Shown here piece after piece: positions 1-7,093 of a stretch of DNA of 14,641 bases (within the stretch, counting starts at the first letter, position 1; the number at the start of each line of letters is the position of its first letter). The position numbers and the translations under genes were made by a program. Location: positions 1 to 14,641 of the forward strand of contig CANRKS010000017.1 in NCBI GenBank assembly GCA_947631285.1, read 5' to 3'. A model generated the notes under the pieces. The model was not told the origin of the DNA, searched no databases, and worked only from the letters and a program-made list of their open reading frames with translations. The stretch is from an uncultured Bacilli bacterium (lineage in GTDB: Bacteria > Bacillota_I > Bacilli_A > RF39 > UBA660).

Positions 1-647
1 CAACTATTAGTATTCCCTGCTTTATCTGTTATTGTCTTATAGGTTGTAGACTTTAAATTACTAAATGTTTCTTCTTCATTTACACACCCACTTGTTACAT
101 CTATACACCCTACTGTTCCACTTACCCCACTTGAGCCAACGCTAGTCTTAACTACATCACCACATTCGGGATTAGTAACATCTAAAATTATACTATCACT
201 TTTAGCTTCTGATACATTATTGGCATAATCTTTTATAAAAGCATAAACTGTTTTTGTTCCATCTCCATATTCTAAAGAATAATTACTTACTTCTACTTCT
301 TTAGCACTAGAACTTGCATCATTCCATACACTACATGCTTCTTTAGTTCCTTCCGTATTTAAACAATAACTGGCAACATCTTCATCTTCCCAACTTATAT
401 AAGCTAAATTTCGTACTTGATTCGTATATTTTTGAGTTCCCGTTACATCTTCTTTAAGATAAAATTTCTTAATTATGGGAGCATCGTTATCTTTAAAATT
501 ACCAATAGAACCAGTTAATATTTCAATTTCATAACTATTAGTATAAAAAGCATATGAATCATTAATAGTTATAACTATTAAGGTAATAACTATCATAAAT
601 AAAAAAATACTACTAATTAATAATTTCTTATGATGATTTGTTTTCAT
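1..647 (-). CDS. Secreted Ig-like-domain surface protein, C-terminus cut by the window edge
   Basis: An open frame starts at the ATG 647-645 and runs off the window after 215 codons. A GGAG ribosome-binding site lies 9 bases before the ATG. The product begins MKTNHHKK followed by a strongly hydrophobic stretch (about residues 9-28) and then NDSYAFYTNSYE at about residues 29-40. This is a signal peptide or membrane anchor whose exit resembles the AYFT-type start of SipW-processed TasA/camelysin-like proteins. From about residue 55 it reads like tandem Ig-like surface modules (KYTNQVRNLAYISWED, then TVYAFIKDYANNVSE), with several cysteines beyond. The inferred role is a cell-surface or extracellular protein, possibly an adhesin; no enzymatic motif is visible. 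Sampled lines are near 37-45% G+C in the downstream part, higher than the central genes. It appears to be a separate transcription unit. Confidence 0.75.
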   Translation of the reverse strand, partial: MKTNHHKKLLISSIFLFMIVITLIVITINDSYAFYTNSYEIEILTGSIGNFKDNDAPIIKKFYLKEDVTGTQKYTNQVRNLAYISWEDEDVASYCLNTEGTKEACSVWNDASSSAKEVEVSNYSLEYGDGTKTVYAFIKDYANNVSEAKSDSIILDVTNPECGDVVKTSVGSSGVSGTVGCIDVTSGCVNEEETFSNLKSTTYKTITDKAGNTNS

Positions 648-687
648 CTTTCCACACTCCCTATCTATTAATCCTATTTACATCTAA

Positions 688-716
688 ATTATAATATATT
701 TTTTTAATAATTACTA
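688..716 (-). promoter_or_regulatory. Possible promoter of the left-end surface gene
   Basis: On the minus strand there is a perfect -10 TATAAT at 693-688, about 40 bases before the start codon at 647. Seventeen bases further upstream the -35 position holds only TAGTAA, a 3/6 match. The region is extremely AT-rich, so a -10-like hexamer by chance is likely. Confidence 0.35.
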
Positions 717-721
717 GTATA

Positions 722-768
722 GAAAAATCACCTAAATAAATACTTTTAATATATTATTATAGGTGATT
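722..768 (-). terminator. Hairpin terminator closing the spoVID-ysxE transcript
   Basis: A perfect 9-bp inverted repeat (AATCACCTA at 726-734, TAGGTGATT at 760-768) encloses a 25-base AT-rich loop that can pair partly on itself. Read on the minus strand, the second arm runs into TTTTT, the layout of an intrinsic terminator. It lies about 140 bases past the ysxE-like stop. The same arm carries the only ribosome-binding site of the small plus-strand ORF at 772. Confidence 0.55.
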
Positions 769-771
769 ATC

Positions 772-945
772 ATGCCTCATAAACCCAATCCTACTTTTTA
801 TGTTTTTATTGCTCTCGGTCTATGTATTTTAATTTTTTATCAATTAATCATTACTTTTATTTTACCATTTCGATATAACATCTTTATTTTAGCTATTGAA
901 ATATTCTTTTTATTCTTTGCTATCAGTCGTATAGTATGGTTTTAA
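772..945 (+). CDS. Possible small two-helix membrane protein (57 aa)
   Basis: This is the only plus-strand ORF I consider possibly real. The ATG at 772 is preceded by AGGTGA with about 6 bases of spacing. A GTG at 763 in the same frame lies inside that ribosome-binding site and is not a sensible start. The product begins MPHKPNPTFYVF and forms two hydrophobic segments (about residues 8-32 and 38-57), with FRYN between them, ending in RIVWF. I do not recognise a family. Caveats: T-rich DNA encodes hydrophobic residues by default, the ribosome-binding site lies inside a hairpin that looks like a terminator for the opposite strand, no convincing plus-strand promoter is visible, and the last 36 bases overlap the 3' end of the convergent ysxE-like gene. 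Confidence 0.35.
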   Translation: MPHKPNPTFYVFIALGLCILIFYQLIITFILPFRYNIFILAIEIFFLFFAISRIVWF

Positions 946-1809
946 AAACTCTTCTGTTTTATAAACATAATCTAAACATTTTCGCATTTCTTTACACTTT
1001 TCAAATTCGGAACCAGAGAACTTAATTTCTAATGGCATACTGATAAGAATAAAGAATAGTCTTTGTTCTGCATTAGAAAGAGGAGAAATACTTAAATATC
1101 TTTTATATAAAGAAGAAAATTCTAATTCCCAAAAATTATTTTGATAAAGTTTAAATAAATCTAAAATGGGTGTATCAAATTTAGCATTATCCCAGCTTAT
1201 CAAATAATCTTTATCACTTCTTAAAAAATGATCTAAACTAAGATTATTATGAATTAAACTAATTCGTTCATCTTTTTTACTATTAACTTCACTATACCAT
1301 TCATCAAGTTCTTTCGAAGAAAAATTAAGCGCTGCATTTAACTTAGAATAATTACGGACAAATTCATACTCTGAAGGACTCATATAAATAGGATTTAAAA
1401 ATAATTCATAATATTTTAAATAATATTCTTTTAAATAGAGAATGTTATTTTGAACATTCTCATAGATTTCTTTAAAAGTTTCTTCGGAAACTTCTTTATT
1501 AAAGGAGGTTTTTGAATGTAAAAGGCCAACGACATTAATTAAATCTTCACTTTTTTGGGGATTAATTAAATTATCATCTTCGATATATTCATAAATATAA
1601 TTATCATCCCGATTATCAGTATAAATTTCAGGAAAAGAATTAAAATTACGACTCTTTAAATAATTAAATAGACCAGGAATATCTTTATTCTTTGGCTTTT
1701 TCTTAACTACAAAATTACCACTTGTTGTTTCTAAAATTGTACATTTACCTCTAATGGTATACCGATAGGGTTTATATAATGATTTTAAAGCTTCAACTTT
1801 ATCATTCAT
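910..1809 (-). CDS. ysxE: YsxE/CotS-like spore-coat protein with aminoglycoside-phosphotransferase fold, probably a pseudokinase
   Basis: The 299-residue product has the layout of an APH/choline-kinase-type small-molecule kinase, the fold of the Bacillus spore-coat proteins CotS, YsxE and YutH. An N-lobe lysine cluster (NFVVKKKPK, about 32-40) is followed by a hinge (YIYEYIEDDN, about 71-80), LLHS at about 96-99, a catalytic-loop equivalent HNNLSLDHF (187-195) and a metal-loop equivalent ISWDNAKFDTPILDL (204-218). In active members the loop reads HGDxxxxN. Here the catalytic Asp is Asn189 and the metal-binding Asn is His194, while Asp207 is kept, so catalysis is doubtful. The start overlaps the end of the SpoVID-like gene by 8 bases and has only a weak ribosome-binding site, suggesting translational coupling; a GTG three bases upstream is the alternative start. 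The spoVID-ysxE pairing is the main support for this name; sequence similarity alone gives only the fold. Confidence 0.7.
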   Translation of the reverse strand: MNDKVEALKSLYKPYRYTIRGKCTILETTSGNFVVKKKPKNKDIPGLFNYLKSRNFNSFPEIYTDNRDDNYIYEYIEDDNLINPQKSEDLINVVGLLHSKTSFNKEVSEETFKEIYENVQNNILYLKEYYLKYYELFLNPIYMSPSEYEFVRNYSKLNAALNFSSKELDEWYSEVNSKKDERISLIHNNLSLDHFLRSDKDYLISWDNAKFDTPILDLFKLYQNNFWELEFSSLYKRYLSISPLSNAEQRLFFILISMPLEIKFSGSEFEKCKEMRKCLDYVYKTEEFLKPYYTTDSKE

Positions 1810-2476
1810 CACATTTAGGAATTAGAATTTTATCTCCTGTATTTATATCTAAATCATTATTATATTCTTTAATTAAACTAGCAGGAACATTATATAAAGC
1901 ACTAATAGATTCTAAAGTTTCATTTTCCATAACGATATGGACATGATAAGTGACAAAAGTATCATCATCTCCCGAAATAGTATTTAAGACTTCGTTTTCT
2001 TCTTCACTACTTATTCTTTCTTCCTTTGGAATATCTTCTTCATTATTTTCTAATAAATTAGTCAAATCCTCCACCTCACTATCTAATTCTTCCTCACTAA
2101 CTTTCTCAAATAATTCTTCTCTATCTTCTTCCTTTTCTTCCCCATCTTCTTCTTTTCTTTCTTCAGCCTCTAGAGAATATTCAATATTAACTTTTAATTT
2201 ATTATTATCAACGATATCATAAGAAAAATCTTCAATATTAAATTCTAAAGTATCATTAAGAATACGATTATTAAGTTCAACAGTAAAAGGAAGAGTATAT
2301 TTAAAAGGTTCTTTATTAACACTTACTTCAAAAGCTCGATACTCCCCTGAAATATAAAAATTACCAAGAACTACACCATCATTAACATTAAATTCATGCT
2401 CTAAAGACATTTTCGTTATTTCATAAATATTGGTTTTAAATTCTATTGTACTTTCAAATGGTATTTTAACAAACAT
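1802..2476 (-). CDS. spoVID: SpoVID-like spore morphogenetic protein with C-terminal LysM domain
   Basis: The 224-residue product has three parts. Residues 1-102 form a beta-rich domain (IPFESTIEFKTNIYEI, VLGNFYISGEYRAFE, FKYTLPFTVELNNRI) that resembles the N-terminal SPOCS-type domain of SpoVID. Residues about 103-173 are an acidic Glu/Asp-rich linker. Residues about 177-220 are a LysM domain (ETLESISALYNV, then INTGDKILIPK). SpoVID in Bacillus is cytosolic and forms the encasement layer around the forespore, with LysM binding peptidoglycan precursors. There is no signal peptide here, as in SpoVID. AGGAG lies 8 bases before the ATG. It is shorter than B. subtilis SpoVID (575 residues, from memory), mainly through a short linker. 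The next gene is ysxE-like and the upstream gene is lon, matching the ancestral neighbourhood. A different LysM/SPOCS protein is possible, but the gene context favours SpoVID. Confidence 0.75.
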   Translation of the reverse strand: MFVKIPFESTIEFKTNIYEITKMSLEHEFNVNDGVVLGNFYISGEYRAFEVSVNKEPFKYTLPFTVELNNRILNDTLEFNIEDFSYDIVDNNKLKVNIEYSLEAEERKEEDGEEKEEDREELFEKVSEEELDSEVEDLTNLLENNEEDIPKEERISSEEENEVLNTISGDDDTFVTYHVHIVMENETLESISALYNVPASLIKEYNNDLDINTGDKILIPKCDE

Positions 2477-2506
2477 GTAATCATCTCCTAGAAAATAATA
2501 TGAGGC

Positions 2507-2543
2507 AAAAAAAATAATATAACTTTTACGCTATATTATTTTT
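2507..2543 (-). terminator. Terminator of lon
   Basis: A perfect 12-bp inverted repeat made only of A and T (2510-2521 with 2532-2543, 10-base loop) straddles the lon stop codon. Read on the minus strand its second arm continues into a run of T to 2507. The all-AT stem is weak, so read-through into the SpoVID-like gene is plausible; that gene shows no convincing promoter of its own. Confidence 0.6.
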
Positions 2544-4808
2544 AAATAAATCTTGATATATTTCTTGATAATTACTTACTTTTTTAATTTCTAATTTATC
2601 TAATATTTTTTTGGGTATTTCTTTTAAATCATTTTGATTTAAAAGAGGAATATATACTGTTTTTATTTTAGCATTATAAGCAGCGATTATTTTTTCTCTT
2701 AAGCCACCAATCTTTAAAATATCTCCTTTTAAAGATATTTCTCCGGTAAAAGATATCGTTTGCTCAATTAAGACTTGATAAATTTCTGATAAAATAGCGG
2801 TGGTAATGGCAACCCCACAAGAAGGTCCTTCTTTTTTCGTTGCCCCATCCAAAAGATGAATATGAATTGTTTTTTCTTTTAAAGCATCTTCTTTAATTAA
2901 TTTATTTTCTTTTAAATAAGAGACCGCTACTTTAATGCTTTCTTTTAAAACATCTCCTAAAGAGCCTGTAACCATTACTTCTTCTCTTCCTTCATATATG
3001 GCACATTCTACTTTAAAAGTAGCACCCCCAAAACTAGTATAAGCAAGAGCATTAACAATACCCGGACTATTTATTTTACTTACTTCATGATCATTTACAG
3101 TTTCTTCCAAGTATTTACTTAAATTTTGATCATTTACCACCATTGAAGATTTAGTTGTAACAATTTTAGTTACTAAAGTTTTTAAAACTCTCGTTAAATT
3201 CCGAACGCCAGCTTCTTTCGTATAATTATTAATTATGTTAATAATCGTTTCATCTTTGATAACTAATTTTTTGGTTAAATTTAAATCTTTATATATTTTA
3301 GGTAAAATATATTTTTTACAAATATCTACTTTTTCATAAACTGTATAACTAGCTAGTTCAATAATTTCTAAACGATCAATTAAAGTATAAGGAATATTCT
3401 TTAAATCATTAGCGGTTAAAATAAATAAGACATTACTAAGATCAAATGGTTCTTCAATATAATTATCCACAAAAGTTTTATTTTGGGTACTATCCAAAAT
3501 ATCCAAAAGCGTACTGGCAGGGTCCCCTTTATAATCTTTAACCATTTTATCTACTTCATCAATTAAAATTACGGGATTAGAAGTACCACACTTTCTTAAG
3601 CCTTGCATAACTTTACCAGGTAAAGCCCCAAGATAGGTTCTTCTAGAACCAACTAGTTCCACTGAATCATTTAAGCCACCCACACTTATTTTATAAAATT
3701 CACGATTTAAAGCCGCGGCAATACTTTTGGTAATTGTCGTTTTACCTACTCCTGGAGGACCCACTAAACAAATGATAGGACTAGGAAGAGAGGGATTAAT
3801 ATTTTTTATATTAATATAATCAACAATTCTTTTTTTAATCTTTTCTAAACCATAATGGCTTTTATTTAAAGAAGTCATTACTTTCTTCGCATTTAAATTT
3901 TCTTTACTTAAAACTTGCCAAGGTAAGTTTAAAGTCCAATCTAAGTAAGATTGTAGTGTCGCTGTTTCCGGAGAAGAATAGTTCATTCGTTCAAGTTTCT
4001 TAATTTCTTCGAATAATTTATCATGAGATTTTTTAGGAATTGCTAAAGATTCTAACTTTTGATAATACTTATAAGTATCAGAACTAGTATCTTTAATTCC
4101 CAAAAGACTTTCTATTTCCTTAATCTTTTCTTTTAAGTAATATTCTTCTTGCTCTTCACTTAATTTCATTTCTACCCGGTTGTCAATCTTCTCTTCTAAC
4201 TTTAAGTATTTTATTTCTAATTTAATATCTTTAATTAGAGAAAGAGCTCTTTTTTCATAATTAGCCTCACTCATATATTGTAATTTTTTAGAAGGCTTTA
4301 GAGGTAAAAAAGAAGTAATAGCATCGGTTAAAAAATCTAAATCATCATTTTCGGAAACAAGTGTAAAAATACTATTAGAAATATTAGGAGAAGCATCTAA
4401 ATATTGCGTCATAGCTTCTTTTAATTTTTTTAATAAAACATTTCTATTATCTTCATCTAAAGAAGGAAGATTAATATCCATCACATCAGCACAAATTATT
4501 TCATCACTAAAAGAATTGTAATCTAATACTTCAACTCTTTTCTCACCCTTTAAAGTAAGACGTAAGTTCCCATTAGATAATTCCAATTTATTTTTAATAT
4601 AAGTAGCAACCCCAATTTTAGGTAAATCTTCAACCGAAGGTTCTTTAGAAGTGGTGGTAGGATTAACAATTAATACTCGATTATTATATTTCTTATTACT
4701 AACCTTAACAATTTTTTTACTGATCTCATCTTTAAGCTCTAGCTTTATCTCTTGATGAGGTAATATTACTAAATCTTTTAGTAGCATAACGAGTATTGTA
4801 TAATCCAT
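2526..4808 (-). CDS. lon: ATP-dependent Lon protease (LonA type)
   Basis: This 760-residue cytosolic AAA+ serine protease degrades misfolded and regulatory proteins. The N-terminal substrate-binding domain covers about residues 1-185, followed by a coiled-coil region (about 190-285, KLSEEQEEYYLKEKIKEIE). The ATPase has Walker A GPPGVGKTT (350-358) and Walker B VILIDEVDK (413-421). The protease domain has the catalytic dyad Ser663 in KKEGPSCG and Lys705 in GGLREK. The start is set by a near-ideal ribosome-binding site, GGGAGGTG, about 4-5 bases before the ATG at 4808. A longer frame to 4868 would add 20 hydrophobic residues, but it begins upstream of the promoter -35 and is rejected. All catalytic motifs are intact. 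It lies between tig and a spoVID-like gene, as lonA does in Bacillus minus intervening genes, and has its own promoter and terminator. Confidence 0.97.
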   Translation of the reverse strand: MDYTILVMLLKDLVILPHQEIKLELKDEISKKIVKVSNKKYNNRVLIVNPTTTSKEPSVEDLPKIGVATYIKNKLELSNGNLRLTLKGEKRVEVLDYNSFSDEIICADVMDINLPSLDEDNRNVLLKKLKEAMTQYLDASPNISNSIFTLVSENDDLDFLTDAITSFLPLKPSKKLQYMSEANYEKRALSLIKDIKLEIKYLKLEEKIDNRVEMKLSEEQEEYYLKEKIKEIESLLGIKDTSSDTYKYYQKLESLAIPKKSHDKLFEEIKKLERMNYSSPETATLQSYLDWTLNLPWQVLSKENLNAKKVMTSLNKSHYGLEKIKKRIVDYINIKNINPSLPSPIICLVGPPGVGKTTITKSIAAALNREFYKISVGGLNDSVELVGSRRTYLGALPGKVMQGLRKCGTSNPVILIDEVDKMVKDYKGDPASTLLDILDSTQNKTFVDNYIEEPFDLSNVLFILTANDLKNIPYTLIDRLEIIELASYTVYEKVDICKKYILPKIYKDLNLTKKLVIKDETIINIINNYTKEAGVRNLTRVLKTLVTKIVTTKSSMVVNDQNLSKYLEETVNDHEVSKINSPGIVNALAYTSFGGATFKVECAIYEGREEVMVTGSLGDVLKESIKVAVSYLKENKLIKEDALKEKTIHIHLLDGATKKEGPSCGVAITTAILSEIYQVLIEQTISFTGEISLKGDILKIGGLREKIIAAYNAKIKTVYIPLLNQNDLKEIPKKILDKLEIKKVSNYQEIYQDLFKNNIA

Positions 4809-4833
4809 AATACACCTCCCAAATATAAAGTTT

Positions 4834-4862
4834 ATTATAATGAAAAAGTCAGTTTTTGTAAA
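4834..4862 (-). promoter_or_regulatory. lon promoter
   Basis: On the minus strand, -35 TTTACA (4862-4857), a 17-base spacer and a perfect -10 TATAAT (4839-4834) precede the lon start at 4808. The predicted transcript start, near 4827, gives a leader of about 20 bases with the GGGAGGTG ribosome-binding site. The -35 hexamer lies within an inverted repeat (4849-4876) that could be an operator. Confidence 0.75.
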
Positions 4863-4876
4863 GCGCAAAAAGCTGA
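4849..4876. promoter_or_regulatory. Inverted repeat over the lon -35, possible operator
   Basis: TCAGTTTTTG (4849-4858) and CAAAAAGCTGA (4866-4876) are inverted copies, 10 bp with one unpaired G at 4872, around a 7-base centre TAAAGCG. The element covers the lon -35 and lies upstream of the expected transcript start, so it would act as DNA rather than as an RNA hairpin. It matches neither the CIRCE (HrcA) nor the CtsR heptad consensus as I know them. Poly-A/T tracts supply half of the pairing, so chance is possible. Confidence 0.4.
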
Positions 4877-4911
4877 TTTTAAATCATAATTTTTATTTAT
4901 TTTAAGAAAAG

Positions 4912-4937
4912 AAAAAAGTTGCCTCATTTTGCAACTT
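4912..4937 (-). terminator. Terminator of tig
   Basis: AAGTTGC (4916-4922) and GCAACTT (4931-4937) form a perfect 7-bp stem with an 8-base loop. On the minus strand it is followed directly by a T run to 4912. The stem overlaps the tig stop codon. This separates tig from lon transcription. Confidence 0.85.
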
Positions 4938-6186
4938 ATTCATTCTTTTCTTTTAATATTTCTAAAGCTCTATGCATCCGCATATCATATTTTATAACTT
5001 CAAGTGAACCATAAGCTTCGATTAATTCATCATATTTAATTCCATAATTTTCGGCCATTTCTTTAGCCTTTTTTTCTACTTCACTTTCCGTAAAATCAAC
5101 TTTTTCAGCCTCGGCAATATATTCAATGACATAACGTCCCTTTAAGTTTTTAATAGCTTCTCCTTCCATTTGTTTATGAAGGTCTTCATGAGTTGTTCCC
5201 GTAAGTTGATAATATTGTTCTAATTCCACTCCTTGCATTTTAAGTTGACGTTCAAATCCTTCAATCATCCGATGAATTTCGGCATCAATTATTTCCGGAT
5301 TAATTTCTACCTCTAAGTTAGAAGATGCTTTACTAATTAAATCTTCCATAAATTGATCATCAATTTCATGTTCTTTTCGTTCTTTAAGAGTTTTTTCTAC
5401 TTCTTTTTCTAATTCTTCTTTAGTTTTAACATTTTCTAATCCTAAATCTTTATAAAAGTCTTCATTTATATCTGGTAATACTTTAGTTTTAATTTCATGA
5501 ATTTTAACTTTAAAAGTTACATCTTTTCCTTTTAAATCTTCAACATAATTTTCAGGAAATTTTAATTCTAAAGTTACTTCATCATCAGTTTTCTTACCAA
5601 TTAATCCTTCTTCAAAACCAGGAATAAAAGTATGTGAACCTATTTCTAAAGGGTAATTTTCGCCCTTTCCTCCTTCTAAAGCTTTGCCGGAAACATAACC
5701 ATCAAAATCAATTACAACCGTATCGCCTTCACTAACTGTTCCATTTTCTTTAACAACTATTTCCGCTAGGTCTTCTCTTAAATGATCAATTTCATGAGCT
5801 ATTTCTTCTTTAGAAATATTAGCCTTTTCTTTTTTTACACCTAATTTTTCATAAGAAGATAATTTAACTTCTGGCTTGGTAATTATCTTAAATGAAAAAG
5901 TAACAGAATCTTCAGATAAAGCTGTAACATCAACACTAGGTTCTACAACAGGTGTTAAATCATTTTGGGAAAGAACTTCTTTGTAAGCAATATTAATAGC
6001 GTCATTAACAGCGTCAGAATATAAAGACTCAATTCCAAACTTTTTTAAATAAACGTCTTTCGGAGCACTACCTTTTCGAAAGCCATCTATTTTAACCTCT
6101 TTATTTTGTTTTTTAAATGCTTTATCTAAACATTTAGTCCATTCTTCTTTTGGAAGTTTTATTTCAATATCATGAACGTTTTTCAT
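4936..6186 (-). CDS. tig: Trigger factor (ribosome-associated chaperone and prolyl isomerase)
   Basis: The 416-residue product binds the ribosome at the exit tunnel and shields nascent chains. The ribosome-binding signature GFRKGSAP lies at 35-42. The FKBP-type peptidyl-prolyl isomerase domain covers about 153-233 (GDTVVIDFDGYVSGKALEGG, then IPGFEEGLIG). The remaining 180 or so residues form the helical chaperone domain, rich in Glu and Lys. The ATG is preceded by AAGGG about 5-6 bases away and by an in-frame TAG immediately before it, so the frame cannot extend. It therefore lacks roughly the first ten residues seen in Escherichia coli and Bacillus trigger factors, and the first beta strand of the ribosome-binding domain may be shortened. 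It is probably monocistronic, with its own promoter and terminator. In Bacillus tig is followed by clpX-lonB-lonA; here lon follows directly. Confidence 0.96.
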   Translation of the reverse strand: MKNVHDIEIKLPKEEWTKCLDKAFKKQNKEVKIDGFRKGSAPKDVYLKKFGIESLYSDAVNDAINIAYKEVLSQNDLTPVVEPSVDVTALSEDSVTFSFKIITKPEVKLSSYEKLGVKKEKANISKEEIAHEIDHLREDLAEIVVKENGTVSEGDTVVIDFDGYVSGKALEGGKGENYPLEIGSHTFIPGFEEGLIGKKTDDEVTLELKFPENYVEDLKGKDVTFKVKIHEIKTKVLPDINEDFYKDLGLENVKTKEELEKEVEKTLKERKEHEIDDQFMEDLISKASSNLEVEINPEIIDAEIHRMIEGFERQLKMQGVELEQYYQLTGTTHEDLHKQMEGEAIKNLKGRYVIEYIAEAEKVDFTESEVEKKAKEMAENYGIKYDELIEAYGSLEVIKYDMRMHRALEILKEKNE

Positions 6187-6213
6187 CTAATCCCTTCTTT
6201 CAAATACTTCTAT

Positions 6214-6242
6214 ATTATATTATGATTATCGTAATTTAGCAA
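6214..6242 (-). promoter_or_regulatory. tig promoter
   Basis: On the minus strand, -35 TTGCTA (6242-6237), a 17-base spacer and a perfect -10 TATAAT (6219-6214) precede the tig start at 6186. The upstream gene's stop codon is at 6249-6247, so the promoter fills the short gap between the two genes and no terminator with a T run separates them on this strand. Confidence 0.75.
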
Positions 6243-6246
6243 GGAA

Positions 6247-7077
6247 TTACTTCCTTTTTTTAATTCTTTCCAACGTTTTCATCGCGGGTTTTATTTGTGT
6301 ACCAACCCCATAAAACTCAATATCTTTAAAATTCCAAGGAACAGCATTTTTTTCACATTGGACAAAATGATAACCCTCCTGGTTATTAAAAACCGTTCTG
6401 ACATTACATAAAATGCCTTTATAAATAAGAGCTTCAAATTTCTCTTCGCTATTAGATATAGCAATAACTATTCTTAAACTATTAAATTCTTCTTTACCAA
6501 AACTATTATCGAAAATATCATCTAAAATATTTTCTAAAGATATATTCCATAAGGAATCATTTCTTAAAGATTCTTCTATTCCCTTTAGATCAATTAAATG
6601 ATGTATTTTTCTTTTATTTAAAGGGCTTATAGCAATTTTTATTTCTTCCCCTTCTTCTCTTATTAAAAATTCACAAAAGTTTTCTTTTTCCTTAGTATAT
6701 ATATCGCAAAAAGACTCTTTCTCTTTGACTTTTGGAGCTAAATAAAAATCTTCCTTTAAAGTATACTCTTTTTCTTCTTTTTCACTTTTGACTTTTAAAG
6801 TATTTTCTCCTTCTTCATTAAATATAGCTTCTAAATGAAAAGATTCTCTTTCATTTTCCCCTTTAGCCACAAAACTTATGGTATGAGTTAAAATTTCCTC
6901 ATGAATTTGAGGATTTGATAAAACATAATTATCTTGGAAAGCTACTTGACTTAAAATTTGTCCCATAATGGTATTCAATTCTTCTTCCGTTACTACAATA
7001 TAACCTAACCATTCTCTTAAAAATAATCTTAATTTAGCACTAGGAATACTTACCCTAACTAATTTTGCTTTTTCCAT
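6247..7077 (-). CDS. Uncharacterised 276-aa protein, partner of the transglutaminase-like gene
   Basis: I do not recognise this protein. It has no signal peptide and no membrane segment, so it should be cytosolic. Residues 1-65 (MEKAKLVRVSIPSAKLRLFL, then EEELNTIMGQILSQVAFQDN) look partly helical. Residues about 70-150 alternate short beta-like stretches with many Glu/Lys residues and are probably beta-rich. Residues about 155-276 include KIHHLIDLKGIEESL and end in a basic tail, LERIKKRK. There are four cysteines (about 123, 134, 223 and 241) in no recognised metal pattern. The start has AAGG about 9 bases upstream. It begins 16 bases after the stop of the transglutaminase-like gene and shares that gene's promoter, so the two are probably co-expressed. 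It is open over its full length with normal codon use for this genome, so it is very likely a real gene. Confidence 0.8.
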   Translation of the reverse strand: MEKAKLVRVSIPSAKLRLFLREWLGYIVVTEEELNTIMGQILSQVAFQDNYVLSNPQIHEEILTHTISFVAKGENERESFHLEAIFNEEGENTLKVKSEKEEKEYTLKEDFYLAPKVKEKESFCDIYTKEKENFCEFLIREEGEEIKIAISPLNKRKIHHLIDLKGIEESLRNDSLWNISLENILDDIFDNSFGKEEFNSLRIVIAISNSEEKFEALIYKGILCNVRTVFNNQEGYHFVQCEKNAVPWNFKDIEFYGVGTQIKPAMKTLERIKKRK

Positions 7078-7093
7078 TTTTCATTTCCTTTCT

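Noticed and set aside
1950..2222. Plus-strand serine-rich ORF of 90 codons
   Set aside because: It is the antisense of the Glu/Asp-rich linker in the SpoVID-like gene; GAA/GAG codons read backwards give Ser/Phe codons. It has no ribosome-binding site or family match.
2495..2522. SigE-like promoter (TTATATT, 13 bases, CATATTAT) before the SpoVID-like gene
   Set aside because: It would suit spoVID, but it lies in the AT-only lon terminator and would place the transcript start inside the AGGAG ribosome-binding site, so chance is more likely.
4809..4868. N-terminal extension of Lon by 20 residues
   Set aside because: That start lies upstream of the -35 of a strong promoter and lacks a ribosome-binding site, whereas the ATG at 4808 has GGGAGGTG at ideal distance.
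6241..6256. AAGGAA-TTAC-TTCCTT hairpin followed by T residues on the plus strand
   Set aside because: No plus-strand gene precedes it, and on the minus strand it has no T run. It overlaps the end of the 276-aa gene and the tig -35, so it is not called a terminator.
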